This document shows, one piece after another, positions 31,178 through 40,836 of a stretch of 64,000 bases of DNA. Numbering within the stretch: position 1 is the first letter of the stretch; each line of letters opens with the position of its first letter. Position numbers and translations under genes: made by a program. This DNA comes from JAJUJL01 sp041736465 (GTDB lineage: Bacteria > Chloroflexota > Anaerolineae > Anaerolineales > UBA4823): assembly GCA_041736465.1 (NCBI GenBank), contig JBGSTO010000685.1, positions 4,793-68,792 of the forward strand, written 5' to 3'. Under the pieces are notes generated by a model. It was not told the origin of the DNA. It saw only the letters and a list, made by a program, of their open reading frames with translations, and did no database searches.

Positions 31178-32747
31178 AGATATCATAACTGCCGTACGTA
31201 ACCACCCACTCGAAAGCGCCGGAGGAGAGCACAGGCTCATACACCCGCCAATCCTTGGCTGAGGGACCGACTACCAGGTAATCCACTGCCTGCCAGTCCG
31301 GCGAATACTCGACCTGTATGGTTGGATCGATCAAAGTCCGTTTATTAAAGGCCACATGCAGCGTATCCGGGGGATAGCGAAACGGCATCTCCAGTAAAAA
31401 GTTCAGCTGCGCCTCATAGCTCTCCACCTGGCTGCCGCCAGGTGTATTCTCGTTAAGGTAAGCCGCAGCTTGATAGACCGCGCCTCCGGATAGGATCGGC
31501 AGCGTGATAACGGCGACCAGTAAGAATACCGTCATCTTCTGAGCGAATAACAGGATGCCGATTAACGCCCTCCAGCGATCTGGCTCGCGCTCGCGTTTCA
31601 ACACGGAGGCAGCCGCCCGAACGCTGTCGGGAAGGTCGAAATTAAGCGTCCAGCGTTTCAGCAAATCCGCCTCGAAGATTGCTCCCAGGAACAATACCGG
31701 GAAAAGATAGCGCGGCCAATACATGGCGAGCAGCAAATACCATCCATACCAGCTTACCAGAAAGCCAAGCAATGCCGCCCTTAATATCCAGTTCGGCAGC
31801 TCAGCCTGCGGGAGGCGCTCCTGGAAAACCTCTCGCCCCTCGTGCATCCAGTGCCAGGCAGCTGACACCAGCGCCAGGGTGAGTCCCAACCCGAAAGCCA
31901 GGGCAACCGTCCATGCCACCAGGCGCACGTGCAGCGCTGGCACCACCGCCGACATACTCAAGTAACCTTCAAGGGGCTGTCCTGGCAGGCTGCGATCAAC
32001 CAGTAGTGCTGCTTGCAGCCGAAGCAGGCCCCACCGGGCAAGCCACGCGCCCAGACCTGCCAGGCTGGTCTTTGCCAGAAGATCCCAACGCCGGGCCAGA
32101 AGACACGCCAGCATTCCGGCGGCTATTGCTGCTGCCAAAGCCGGGGGAATTTGCGCTTTTGTGATCAGGGCGACACCCCAGGCGCAGGCAGCACCCAACC
32201 CGGCTGCCAGCGCGGTCATTCCGCGCTGCTGCAGCGCACTCAAGAATAAGCCGAAACCAGCCAGCAGCCAAAAAAGCGCCGGCATTTCCCCAAGCGCCTG
32301 GCGACCTATCAAAATCGGATGCAGCTTATCATTCAAAGGCAAGAGCAGCACCAACCCCAGTGCTGCCCAGGCTGTCCGGCGGTCATACAGGCGGCTTGCC
32401 AGATTCAAGAACAAGGCCAGAGCGCCTAATGTAAACAACACCCCGGGCAGCCGCCCCTGCCAGACTCCTGCCCCCAAAATCCGGAAAGCAAGCGCTACCG
32501 GCGCCACAACCGGAAACGCTGCCGCCAGGCCGGGAGATTGGCGCACGCCGTCGTTGATCTGTCCATAGAATCCGTCTTGCGCCCAGTTTCGCGCCAGCAT
32601 CATCGTCCAGCCCTCGTCCCACCAGAAGGGAGGGGTCAGGTCAAGCTGGTAGAGCATGAGAACGAGGATAAGTATCAGCCCCAGGCTCAAAGAGAATGGC
32701 AAGAGCCGGTTGGGAGGGGCTTGCCGTAGGAGAATTTTCTCGCTCAC
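31161..32747 (-). CDS. Polytopic GT-C-type (GT39-like) glycosyltransferase
   Basis: The 528-aa protein has about ten membrane segments. Following the first helix is LTPPFWWDEGWTMMLARNWAQDGFYGQ, with the Asp44-Glu45 catalytic pair of PMT/ArnT-like enzymes. The C-terminal soluble domain starts GGAVYQAAAYLNENTPGGSQVESYEAQLNFLLEMPFRYPPD and resembles the tails of neighbouring GT-C genes. It overlaps the WbsX-like gene by 4 bp (ATGA), so the two are probably coupled. It probably uses a lipid-linked sugar on the outside of the membrane (family inference). Confidence 0.83.
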   Translation of the reverse strand: MSEKILLRQAPPNRLLPFSLSLGLILILVLMLYQLDLTPPFWWDEGWTMMLARNWAQDGFYGQINDGVRQSPGLAAAFPVVAPVALAFRILGAGVWQGRLPGVLFTLGALALFLNLASRLYDRRTAWAALGLVLLLPLNDKLHPILIGRQALGEMPALFWLLAGFGLFLSALQQRGMTALAAGLGAACAWGVALITKAQIPPALAAAIAAGMLACLLARRWDLLAKTSLAGLGAWLARWGLLRLQAALLVDRSLPGQPLEGYLSMSAVVPALHVRLVAWTVALAFGLGLTLALVSAAWHWMHEGREVFQERLPQAELPNWILRAALLGFLVSWYGWYLLLAMYWPRYLFPVLFLGAIFEADLLKRWTLNFDLPDSVRAAASVLKREREPDRWRALIGILLFAQKMTVFLLVAVITLPILSGGAVYQAAAYLNENTPGGSQVESYEAQLNFLLEMPFRYPPDTLHVAFNKRTLIDPTIQVEYSPDWQAVDYLVVGPSAKDWRVYEPVLSSGAFEWVVTYGSYDIYERKH

Positions 32748-33835
32748 AGGCTACCTACAGTTTGTAGCGCGTGATGTGTCGCTTCCAGGTAAGCTCTTCC
32801 CCAGCGCTCATCTGGTTCAAGGTGGCACCCCTCGCCCCATTCATTCCAGGCATTGATAAATAGCAGCCGTTCCTGTTCCGGAAAGGAGGCTACTTGCCGC
32901 AGTGCATGCACCAGCCAACGCTCGTACAGCTCAGGTGTGGAGCTGTGTAAAATCGTTGGCTGTGTTCGCCGGCGGGCAGAATTATCCCATATCGGGGTTA
33001 CGCAGGGGTATCGCCGGTAACACGGCGATGGTTTTCGAAGCATTCGCGTTTGGAATGCCTGGTAATCATATACATCTACGTAGCGGAAACCAAGCTCCAA
33101 TGAGAGACGGCGCAGCACCTTGCGAACGAGAGGCAAGTGCTTTGAATCAGGCTGGAACTCCACTGAAGCATCGAATCCTAGAGCAACTGGGTCTGTATGT
33201 TCCGAAGGGAAGCTCTCGACCCGCATCAGGTATAGCTCCCCCACACCAGACCGGATGGCTTCTTCTCGCCAGGTGTCAGTGGTTCTGCAGGCATCCGGCA
33301 AATGCGAAGCCCGGTAGACCAGGAACAACGGGCGTCCGTTTATGCGGAGATAGCGTGAATCTGCGAAGGCATTCAGGAGCCAGAGTATGTGTTGGCGATC
33401 ATCTTCAACCGAATACTTCTGTTCCATCAATATTTGCCGGGAGCCGCCATCCCAGACCCGCGTCCAGGCCTCGTTCGCCCAGCACAGGCAAAACGGAAAC
33501 TCCGGCAGGCCCGATTCAAGCACGTCCTGAAATGGGCGCTCTAGAAGGCGCTTACCGTTGAACCAATAATGATAATAGCAAAACGCTTCGATTCCATAGG
33601 CCCGCGCCATGGATGCTTGAGCAGCACGCACTGCCGGATCGCGCAGATCATAGTACCCCAGCTCTCCCGGGGTATGCGGCTGGTAATGACCATCAAAGAG
33701 AGGCTGGGATTTACGAACATTGGTCCATTCGGTAAATCCAGCTCCCCACCAACGATCGTTTTCAGGGACAGGGTGAAATTGAGGCAGGTAAAAAGCAACC
33801 GGGCGTGCAGCCTGGGAACGGATCTGATCAACCAC
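32744..33835 (-). CDS. WbsX-like glycosyltransferase / GH99-like domain protein
   Basis: The 363-aa soluble protein opens with RPVAFYLPQFHPVPENDRWWGAGFTEWTNV, the hallmark of the WbsX family (PF14307). It continues with YYDLRDPAVRAAQASMARAYGIEAFCYYHYWFNGKRLLE and FCLCWANEAWTRVWDG. The C-terminal LLFINAWNEWGEGCHLEPDERWGRAYLEA is also family-typical. WbsX proteins are found in O-antigen and exopolysaccharide loci, and their fold resembles GH99/GH71 hydrolases, so transfer and hydrolysis are both possible. It overlaps its neighbours on both sides by a few bases, showing operon membership. Confidence 0.9.
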   Translation of the reverse strand: MVDQIRSQAARPVAFYLPQFHPVPENDRWWGAGFTEWTNVRKSQPLFDGHYQPHTPGELGYYDLRDPAVRAAQASMARAYGIEAFCYYHYWFNGKRLLERPFQDVLESGLPEFPFCLCWANEAWTRVWDGGSRQILMEQKYSVEDDRQHILWLLNAFADSRYLRINGRPLFLVYRASHLPDACRTTDTWREEAIRSGVGELYLMRVESFPSEHTDPVALGFDASVEFQPDSKHLPLVRKVLRRLSLELGFRYVDVYDYQAFQTRMLRKPSPCYRRYPCVTPIWDNSARRRTQPTILHSSTPELYERWLVHALRQVASFPEQERLLFINAWNEWGEGCHLEPDERWGRAYLEATHHALQTVGSL

Positions 33836-34997
33836 TGTAATATTTTTCTATAATTTTCAGGAGTTTTGGGGCTGCCGCTCCGATGTCGTGCCGCTCCCTT
33901 ACCTTATTTCGGGCCGCCTGCCCCATTTTGAAGCGTAAGTCACTGTCTACTAATAGCATGGAGACATGCTCAGCCATTACATAGAAACCCTCGTATGGCG
34001 CGGCTATTCCGGCATCTTGTTCGATAAACTCCACCGCTCCACCAGAGCCGTGGAAACAAACGATGGGCAGCCCGAGTGCTGCCGCTTCCAGCATCACCAA
34101 TGGATACGGGTCTTCTCTCGAAGTCAAGGCAAATAGATCGGAGGCAGCAAAGTACTCTTGTGAATTGCGCTTTTCGCCGATGAAACGCACTTTCTCGCCT
34201 GGCACATTTCCTCGAATTCGACTCCCAAGTTCCGAAGAATTTCCGTAATGTGGATCACCGCCAACCCAAATGAAATAAACCGGTTGGGGGAGCTCCCGCA
34301 TAGATATTGCGTGAGCAAGCTTGATGAAAAGATCAGGGCCTTTGCGCCAATCCGTAGTACCACACGCGCAAACGATAAATGCCTTTTCTGGTATGCCGAG
34401 CAAATTGCGCATGCGCGTACGTGTTTCGGCGATATTTACCTTCGTTACATTATTGGTGTCGATAAACTCATAAACTAGATCGATCTGACCCACTGGAACT
34501 CGATGGTTTTGGATAAGATTATCCTTTACCGCGTTCGAAACCGCAATCCAACGATCGGTGAGCTTAATCGTCGCGTTGAAAGCGTCACCATCAATATGAT
34601 TCGATATCCAATTTTCTAGCTCGTGAATATGCGTAATGATAACCGGTGAACGTGAAGCCAGGGCAGGCAAGACCGTATGGTTCGTGACCGTATTGGAGTA
34701 TACCAGGCCAAAAGAGCACCCCGACAGCCACCCGTTCAGGCGAGTCAAGTCCAATCGATTGGCGGCTCCCGCGAGACCCAGCCGGCGCAGCCGCCGAGCA
34801 ATGAATCCCTGCGGCCCACTGCCAAGGTTGAGCGTGTCAGCCAGGGAGGCATATGCACCAGATAGGGATCCTGTTTCGCGCAGCACAATCTTAAAGGGAA
34901 TGGAGCTGTTTTGCTTAAGCCACGATAAGAAATTGAGCAGCAATATCGGAGCGCCAGTCAGGCCCGCGCTGTGACCAACAAACAGGATCGGTTTCAC
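33828..34997 (-). CDS. Glycosyltransferase family 4
   Basis: A 389-aa GT-B enzyme. The N-terminal domain starts MKPILFVGHSAGLTGAPILLLNFLSWL. The C-terminal nucleotide-sugar domain contains VCACGTTDWRKGPDLFIKLAHAI and the retaining GT4 motif SREDPYPLVMLEAAALGLPIVCF (Glu-x7-Glu). It lacks membrane segments and should act at the cytoplasmic face, adding a sugar from a nucleotide donor to a growing lipid-linked glycan. It overlaps the upstream GT2 gene by 4 bp and the WbsX-like gene by 8 bp. Confidence 0.9.
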   Translation of the reverse strand: MKPILFVGHSAGLTGAPILLLNFLSWLKQNSSIPFKIVLRETGSLSGAYASLADTLNLGSGPQGFIARRLRRLGLAGAANRLDLTRLNGWLSGCSFGLVYSNTVTNHTVLPALASRSPVIITHIHELENWISNHIDGDAFNATIKLTDRWIAVSNAVKDNLIQNHRVPVGQIDLVYEFIDTNNVTKVNIAETRTRMRNLLGIPEKAFIVCACGTTDWRKGPDLFIKLAHAISMRELPQPVYFIWVGGDPHYGNSSELGSRIRGNVPGEKVRFIGEKRNSQEYFAASDLFALTSREDPYPLVMLEAAALGLPIVCFHGSGGAVEFIEQDAGIAAPYEGFYVMAEHVSMLLVDSDLRFKMGQAARNKVRERHDIGAAAPKLLKIIEKYYSG

Positions 34998-35869
34998 TTC
35001 GCCCCGTGGTTTCTTTGAAAGAATGATCCAAGCCGCCGCGCCAATCGAACCGGCAGTTCATGGGGATGCTGGACAAAATAGCGAACCGATATCATCAGTT
35101 CTGCCAGAATCCAGTAGCGCAGCGTGTGCCAGTGGCGTATCCCAGGCGGCAGAGATTTGCGAAAACGGCGCAGAATCTCCCGCTGGCGTTCGCTGGTTCT
35201 GCCTGCCAACATGTCCTGGTAAGTTTTGGCTCTGGCATGCAGATGGAAGTTTCCCCAGGTTTCATCCACATAAATAACACTGGCAGCGCCTTTCCAGGCT
35301 GCCGCGGCAATCCGCAATAAGAAATCCAGATCCATGCTGTAATGGTCATCAGAATCATATAAACCTACCACCTTGTGCAGGTCGGCGTGGTAGAAATATG
35401 CAGAGGGATTATATGGGTATGGATTGACTGCAGGACCAAGCAACAGATCGAAATATCCTAAGCGCCGCGGGCGATTCACTATACGCAACCTTAAATCATC
35501 GTCCCAGATGTTGCAGTTCCCAACCAGCAATGAGGGCGAAGCCAATTGCTCGAATCGAAGAACGATCTGGTTAAGAACACCCGGCTCATAAGTATCGTCT
35601 ACATTGAGAAAACCTAACACGCTTCCCCTTGCCGCCGCCACACCCCGATTCATAGCATCAGACTGCCCACCATCTGTCTGTGATATCCATCGAATGTGCG
35701 GAAATCGCTGCTCATAGTCGCGTAATACATCCAGAGTGCCGTCCGTGGAACAGCCATCCACCACCAGATGCTCACAATCCTGACAGTTCTGGGCAATCAC
35801 GTTTTCAAGGCAGGCAGCGATGAAGCTAGCCCCATTGAGAACCGGGGTGATTATGCTAAGAGAGATCAA
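34994..35869 (-). CDS. Glycosyltransferase family 2
   Basis: The 291-aa GT-A enzyme begins MISLSIITPVLNGASFIAACLENV. It has the nucleotide-binding segment VVDGCSTDGTLDVLRDY (Asp38 region), DGGQSDAMNRGVAAARGSVLGFLNVDDTYEPG with the metal-binding DD (DxD-like), and a C-terminal region typical of WcaA/SpsA-like proteins. It lacks transmembrane helices. It overlaps the GT4 gene downstream and a truncated GT4 remnant upstream, each by 4 bp, so it is translated as part of a tight operon. Confidence 0.9.
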   Translation of the reverse strand: MISLSIITPVLNGASFIAACLENVIAQNCQDCEHLVVDGCSTDGTLDVLRDYEQRFPHIRWISQTDGGQSDAMNRGVAAARGSVLGFLNVDDTYEPGVLNQIVLRFEQLASPSLLVGNCNIWDDDLRLRIVNRPRRLGYFDLLLGPAVNPYPYNPSAYFYHADLHKVVGLYDSDDHYSMDLDFLLRIAAAAWKGAASVIYVDETWGNFHLHARAKTYQDMLAGRTSERQREILRRFRKSLPPGIRHWHTLRYWILAELMISVRYFVQHPHELPVRLARRLGSFFQRNHGAK

Positions 35870-36087
35870 TGAGCCCCCAGTTCTTGAAACAATTCAGCAT
35901 AACGTGCTGCCTGGATCATGTCATCGCATGACTCTTCCGCAAATCGCCTGCTCGAACTCCTGAAGTCTGCGCCACTGCGGATGGATGCGATCGCATCACG
36001 AAGCGTGGTGTTCAATGCACCCTCTGAAACATCTTCCGCCAGGAATCCGGTGATACCAGTTAGAACCATTTCCGGTAAACCGCGCAA
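35866..36087 (-). pseudogene. Truncated glycosyltransferase family 4 C-terminus
   Basis: Only about 73 codons remain, read from a TTG. LRGLPEMVLTGITGFLAEDVSEGALNTTLRDAI corresponds to the conserved GLPE(M/V)V-x-G-x-TGFL segment near the end of GT4 enzymes, and RRFAEESCDDMIQAARYAELFQEL matches their final helix. The N-terminal domain and the Glu-x7-Glu site are absent. The upstream in-frame sequence enters the neighbouring GT2 gene. It still overlaps the next gene by ATGA. It looks like the remnant of a deleted or recombined GT4 gene. Confidence 0.75.
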
Positions 36088-36104
36088 TCTCTGTGCTTGT
36101 TTGA

Positions 36105-37127
36105 TCAGCTCCCATCCAATCCTGAAGCAGCGCCCGGCTTGGGCTTCGACCTTCGGGACTCTTCGCTGCCGGTGATCCAGCTAATCAGTTCAGCGTAGGC
36201 TGCCGCGTAACCGGCTTTTCCGGTTAACATCTCCCGGATCGTAAATACCAGAAATCGCAGGGTATAGCTCAACGTTGTAACCATCCACAACAGTCTGCTT
36301 CCCAAATTTCCCAGACGATAATACATCTGGTAGTAGCGCAAGGCGCTTCGGTACTCACTCTTTTTTGCCCATACCTTCACTTTAGACAGCGACTGGTCGC
36401 CCAGATGTATGATTTCTGCCTCCGAGACATACCCAACCTGCCAGCCTCGGCGCTGCGCGCGATGGCACCACTCGACGTCTTCAAAGTAAAAATCGAAGCC
36501 CTCATCCAACAAGCCGATTTGAAGAAGTGCTTCCCGGCGCCCCAACATACAGGCGCCAGAAATGCATGCCACCGGCCCGCTGATACGCCGCTCGAGCCGG
36601 GCTGCCTGCCATCTTTCCCACAGACGACCACTGGGTAATCCCTGATCCAGAAGCAGCAGTCGGGCCAGATACCAGGCCAGAGTCAAGTTGGGCCGGGCGC
36701 AGAAAGATTGGATGCGCCCATCCCGGCCGCGAATTCGCGGGCCAATCAAGGCATATTCCGGATGCTCGCGCGCTGCCGCCAGCAGTGTGTCCAGTGCGCC
36801 AGCTCGTGCCAGCGTATCATTGTTTAAAATCAGCAAGCACCGTCCCCGCGCATGGTGCATTCCGAGATTGTAATTACGCGAAAATCCCTGGCGCTCAGGC
36901 GCCTGCAGAGTATGCACTGCAGGAAAGAGCCGTTGTGCTTCTTGCAAGCAGCTGTGCTGCGAGCAATTGTCTACCAGGATTACTTCGAAAGTCGTGTTTG
37001 GTGGGCACTTGAAGATGCTTTCCAGGCAGTTGAGCGTATCGGTGCAGCCATCCGAATCAACGACAACAATAGACAGCTCAGGCTGATCCATTCCATTTCG
37101 GAGTTCTGGCAATCGGGGGATCATCAT
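36105..37127 (-). CDS. Glycosyltransferase family 2, rhamnosyltransferase-like
   Basis: The 340-aa product has a GT-A domain: LSIVVVDSDGCTDTLNCLESI, FEVILVDNCSQHS, RQGFSRNYNLGMHHARGRCLLILNNDT (Asn-Asn-Asp-Thr metal site), ISGACMLGRREALLQIGLLDEGFDFYFEDVEWCHRAQRRGW. The last block is typical of the WbbL/rhamnosyltransferase-like subgroup. A hydrophobic stretch near 285-305 may associate it with the membrane. The ATG at 37127 overlaps the preceding GT4 stop by 4 bp; MDQPELS at 37091 is an alternative start. It is immediately followed by the truncated GT4 remnant. Confidence 0.9.
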   Translation of the reverse strand: MMIPRLPELRNGMDQPELSIVVVDSDGCTDTLNCLESIFKCPPNTTFEVILVDNCSQHSCLQEAQRLFPAVHTLQAPERQGFSRNYNLGMHHARGRCLLILNNDTLARAGALDTLLAAAREHPEYALIGPRIRGRDGRIQSFCARPNLTLAWYLARLLLLDQGLPSGRLWERWQAARLERRISGPVACISGACMLGRREALLQIGLLDEGFDFYFEDVEWCHRAQRRGWQVGYVSEAEIIHLGDQSLSKVKVWAKKSEYRSALRYYQMYYRLGNLGSRLLWMVTTLSYTLRFLVFTIREMLTGKAGYAAAYAELISWITGSEESRRSKPKPGAASGLDGS

Positions 37128-38263
37128 CGCCGCGCCAAAGCCGCTTCTTCCAGCAGCGCCAAAATCTGCACGGCAGTCGCTGACCAGGAAAAACGCCTCG
37201 CCTGCTGGAGCCCCTTTTCCCTAAGACCCTGCCGCAAATCTGGATCGGTCAGCAGGCGCAGCAGACCCTCGGATAGAACCGCCTCATCACCCGGAGGAAC
37301 CAACCAGGCAGCCTCCCCTGCAACTTCAGGCAGAGAGCTTGACGAGGTTGCCAGGACAGGGCAGCCACACGCCATCGCCTCCAGAACCGGGAAGCCAAAT
37401 CCTTCGTAGAGAGACGGAAAAATAAACAGCTCTGCCTGGCTGTAGAATACTGGCAGTTCCTGGCGCGGTACGAGACCTACCAGGTGGACTCGCCCAGCAG
37501 CCGGGCTGCTATTAAACCACCGGCGCACTGGGGTTTCATTCCAGACCGGCACACCGGAGATGACAAAATCGTGCTCCACCTGCCCGGCGATTCTCTCAAA
37601 TGCCGCCAGCGCGCCTATCAGATTTTTGCGCGGGTGGAAGCTGCCAGCATAGAAGATGAACGGCTTTGTCAAATGGTATTTCTCACGCAGCGCCAGTCCG
37701 TCTAGCTCCGTTTGAGGCTCAAATCCGTCTGGAACTCCGTGCAGGACCGCGCGCACGCGCGCCGCAGGTACATTCAACAGCCGAATCACATCTTTCCGGG
37801 TATGTTCAGAAACAGCATGGATCAACTCGGCTCGAGTGGTCAGTAAGTTTACACCCAACCGGAAATACAACTGATCGAATAAGGACCAATCATCGGGGTG
37901 CAGATGATAGAGCATGTCGTGGATCGTTACAACCACAGGACAGGGGGCATACAATGGCCGTATGTGGGCAGGAGCCAGCAAAGAGTCGACTCCCAGTTTC
38001 TGGCATGCCCTGCCAACCGAGATATGATCCCATACCAATCTTGCCGCGGCTGAACCCGCGCCGCTTGAAACTGGCAGGGCAATTTCAAAACTCTGTATCC
38101 CCGCTGTTCGAAGCTCCGGTGATAACATCTGACCACGTCCGAGCAGCACCGTAATCTTGTGATGCGTTCGGACTGCTGCCATCCCACCCAATAATCCGCT
38201 GAGGTAGGTCTGGATGCCAAAGCCATGATAGTCAAGGATGCGCCCCATTACGGCGAAGTGCAT
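37124..38263 (-). CDS. Glycosyltransferase family 4
   Basis: About 379 aa when started at the ATG at 38263 (MHFAVMGRILDYHGFGIQTYLSGLL); a TTG at 38341 would add 26 poorly conserved residues. The GT-B architecture is clear: VVTIHDMLYHLHPDDWSLFDQLYFR in the first domain, FIFYAGSFHPRKNLIGALAAFERI and FIFPSLYEGFGFPVLEAMACGCPVLATSSSSLPEVAG (Glu-x7-Glu) in the second. It resembles mannosyltransferases of the WbaZ/RfaB type. It acts in the cytoplasm on a lipid-linked glycan (family inference). It is coupled to the GT2 gene downstream. Confidence 0.9.
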   Translation of the reverse strand: MHFAVMGRILDYHGFGIQTYLSGLLGGMAAVRTHHKITVLLGRGQMLSPELRTAGIQSFEIALPVSSGAGSAAARLVWDHISVGRACQKLGVDSLLAPAHIRPLYAPCPVVVTIHDMLYHLHPDDWSLFDQLYFRLGVNLLTTRAELIHAVSEHTRKDVIRLLNVPAARVRAVLHGVPDGFEPQTELDGLALREKYHLTKPFIFYAGSFHPRKNLIGALAAFERIAGQVEHDFVISGVPVWNETPVRRWFNSSPAAGRVHLVGLVPRQELPVFYSQAELFIFPSLYEGFGFPVLEAMACGCPVLATSSSSLPEVAGEAAWLVPPGDEAVLSEGLLRLLTDPDLRQGLREKGLQQARRFSWSATAVQILALLEEAALARR

Positions 38264-38341
38264 TGGATATTTGCCGATTCTTACTGCTGCCCGTCTGCCG
38301 CCCGGTTTTGGCAAATCACCACTCCAGGTGGTGCAAGCCAA

Positions 38342-39478
38342 TTATCCAGCTTGAAACAACTCCAAATACCTCTCCGCCAGCGCTTCCCAGCCATACGCCA
38401 ATGCCCGCTGTCTGGATGCTGCTCCCATGCTGGCAACCAGGCTGCCATCCTGCGCAAACCTGCTCAAACAGCCGGCGAGCGCCTCCACATCTCCCCAGGC
38501 GTGGCTGAACCCGTTCACACCCTCCTGCACAAGCGCACCGGTTCCGCCCGTGCGCGTGAGCACCACCGGCAGTCCGCAGCCCATCGCCTCCAACGCGGCC
38601 AGGGCCATACCTTCATTATAAGAGGGCAAAGCAAAAACGTGCGCCCGCTGCAGGTGCTCCTGGATGCATTCCCGCGCCACATAGCCGCTGAATTCCACCC
38701 GCCCGTTCAACCCCAGGCTGGAGGCTAACTGGCGGTATTCCTGCATGGCATCGCCATCACCTACCAGCTCCAGCCGAACATCGAGTCCTTCCTGCACCAG
38801 GCGGTGCACTGCCTGGATCAGATGGCGCTGTCCTTTTCTTTCGATCAAGCGCGCCGAACAGACTACACGCAGTGGCCCATCCGGAGTAGGAGTGCTGGTG
38901 GGGGTAAAATGCTCCAGGTCAACCCCATTTTCAATGATCTCCACCGGGAAAGTGGCATCCACCGCCCGGATCATCTCAACTTCCTCACGGCATTTGGCAA
39001 TCACCCGCCTTGCCTTTTTCCAGATGCGGCGCAAGAGAGGTGTAATGATTGGATAAAGACGATCATACCGTTTTTCGAATCCGGGGATATCCGGCCCGCT
39101 CACCCAAACGTAATACGGCAGCGCGAGCATGTCGCTCAACGCCAGTGAAACCGCCCCCGCTGGCACAGCCGACCAGGCGAAGGAGAAATCGTAGTGGTTG
39201 CTCCTATGCAAGCTCAAGGCTTTGAAAAACGCCTGGAAGGTGTATAAAGCCAGCTCACGGTTTGTGGAGTGGTGAATGTTTTTGTTCCAAACCGGCACTT
39301 TGAAGATGCGGATGCGCTCGGAAAACTGCTCGAATTCAACCTTGCCCCCAAGCGCCGACGTGATCAAGTCGATCTGCAAGCCGGGATGTCTCGAAAATTG
39401 TGCCAGCAGGGCCTGGTTGGCAGTACCCATACCCCCGCCCAGGGGGGGGAATTCGTTATCCAGCATCAGGATTTTCAT
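38342..39478 (-). CDS. Glycosyltransferase family 4
   Basis: A 378-aa GT-B enzyme starting MKILMLDNEFPPLGGGMGTANQALL at 39478, four bases after the stop of the DPM1-like gene. Domain one ends around RRVIAKCREEVEMIRA. Domain two has LRVVCSARLIERKGQRHLIQAVHRL and LPSYNEGMALAALEAMGCGLPVVLTRTGGTGALVQEGVNG, with the Glu-x7-Glu signature of retaining GT4. It probably transfers a hexose from a nucleotide sugar on the cytoplasmic side. It belongs to the same minus-strand operon. Confidence 0.9.
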   Translation of the reverse strand: MKILMLDNEFPPLGGGMGTANQALLAQFSRHPGLQIDLITSALGGKVEFEQFSERIRIFKVPVWNKNIHHSTNRELALYTFQAFFKALSLHRSNHYDFSFAWSAVPAGAVSLALSDMLALPYYVWVSGPDIPGFEKRYDRLYPIITPLLRRIWKKARRVIAKCREEVEMIRAVDATFPVEIIENGVDLEHFTPTSTPTPDGPLRVVCSARLIERKGQRHLIQAVHRLVQEGLDVRLELVGDGDAMQEYRQLASSLGLNGRVEFSGYVARECIQEHLQRAHVFALPSYNEGMALAALEAMGCGLPVVLTRTGGTGALVQEGVNGFSHAWGDVEALAGCLSRFAQDGSLVASMGAASRQRALAYGWEALAERYLELFQAG

Positions 39479-39482
39479 TGGC

Positions 39483-40616
39483 TTATCCCACACTGGAGCG
39501 GTACACCCCACGAACGACATATAGCGGCCGGCGTTTTACCTCTTCGAAGATGCGTCCCACATATTCCCCGATTACCCCTAGGGTAGTCAGCTGCAATCCT
39601 GCCAGGAAGAATATCGCCGTGATTGTCGTTGCAAATCCGGGCGGGTCCAGCCCGCGGGTGAATTTCTGGAATACATAAAAGATCGCCAGCAAAATTGAGA
39701 AAAACGATGCTCCCAAGCCCAGGGTGCTGATCAGGCGCAGAGGAACGAAACTAAAAGATATCAACCCATCAAGAGCCAGGTAGATCAGGCGGTTGAAAGT
39801 AAACTTAGGCTTTCCGGCAAAGCGCCCGTCGCGATTGTAAGGCAGCCCCACCTGGTCCAACCCGACCCAGGAACGAATGCCGCGCACAAAACGGTTTCGC
39901 TCTGGCATGCTGACCAGAATATCGACAACTTTACGGTCCATAATGCAAAAGTCACCTGCATCCAGAGGGATGTCGATATTTGCGATGCGCTGCAGCAAAC
40001 GATAAAAGAGCGAGTAAGCGCTGCGTTTTAGCCAGCTCTCCTTGCGGGTGGCGCGGATGGCATACACGACGTCGTGCCCTTCACGCCATTTGGCAATGAA
40101 TTCTGGCAGCACTTCTGGTGGGTCTTGCAGGTCTGCGTCCATGATAATCACCCCCCGGCCGCGGGCATGGTCCAGGCCTGCGCTAATGGCTACCTGGTGC
40201 CCAAAATTACGCGCCAGCTCGACCACAAGCAGGTGCGAATCGTGAGCCGCCAGGGTTTTCATCAATTCCAGGCTGCCATCCCGGCTGCCATCGTCCACCC
40301 ATACCAGCTCGTAATGCAAATCGAGACCCTGCAGCACTGCATTCAAGCGGCGATAGAGTTCGGGCAGGTTTTCCTGCTCGTTGAACACCGGCACGACCAC
40401 AGTCAGATCAGGTGGTTGCACCGCTCCATGCGGGTATCCTACTTGTCCGGCTGCCAATCCTTGCCCCGCAGCTAACACCGATTGGAGCCAGCGGCAGAAC
40501 TGCAGCGCCGCCTGCGGGTCTTGCGTTGGAATCGATTCGACCAGCGGTTGGGGACCAGCTGTCGCGTATCTGTTTGGAGAAATCACTTCGGTTGGTTGAG
40601 CCAGAGATTCGTTCAT
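39483..40616 (-). CDS. Polyprenyl-phosphate glycosyltransferase, DPM1/GtrB-like
   Basis: The 377-aa product has a GT2 domain of the DPM1/ArnC/GtrB type: TVVVPVFNEQENLPELYRRL, LVWVDDGSRDGSLELM, RNFGHQVAISAGLDHARGRGVIIMDADLQDPPEVLPEF (the DAD metal site and the hallmark QDPPE) and DAGDFCIMDRKVV. Two hydrophobic segments at the C-terminus (about 280-345) anchor it. Such enzymes load a sugar from a nucleotide onto polyprenyl phosphate, giving the donor used by GT-C enzymes outside the membrane. That suits the many GT-C genes around it. The first 70 residues are an extra, less conserved extension. Confidence 0.93.
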   Translation of the reverse strand: MNESLAQPTEVISPNRYATAGPQPLVESIPTQDPQAALQFCRWLQSVLAAGQGLAAGQVGYPHGAVQPPDLTVVVPVFNEQENLPELYRRLNAVLQGLDLHYELVWVDDGSRDGSLELMKTLAAHDSHLLVVELARNFGHQVAISAGLDHARGRGVIIMDADLQDPPEVLPEFIAKWREGHDVVYAIRATRKESWLKRSAYSLFYRLLQRIANIDIPLDAGDFCIMDRKVVDILVSMPERNRFVRGIRSWVGLDQVGLPYNRDGRFAGKPKFTFNRLIYLALDGLISFSFVPLRLISTLGLGASFFSILLAIFYVFQKFTRGLDPPGFATTITAIFFLAGLQLTTLGVIGEYVGRIFEEVKRRPLYVVRGVYRSSVG

Positions 40617-40836
40617 GGGCTTCTTTCGGGGTGCTTAGAGCATATTAGCTCGCCAGATCGTTCCCGCGCTCCGCCATTGTGACAAGCCAATTCAGGCTTG
40701 CACCATTGCGCTCAGGCAAGGTCATTCTGTGCCCCTCTGCCGGGTTGCGTAGGTCAAAATCGATTATATACCCGCAATGTTTATTTTCATCTGCCGCCAG
40801 GTTTTCAATATTGATAGCCCCCTGCGAGCCCGGCTT

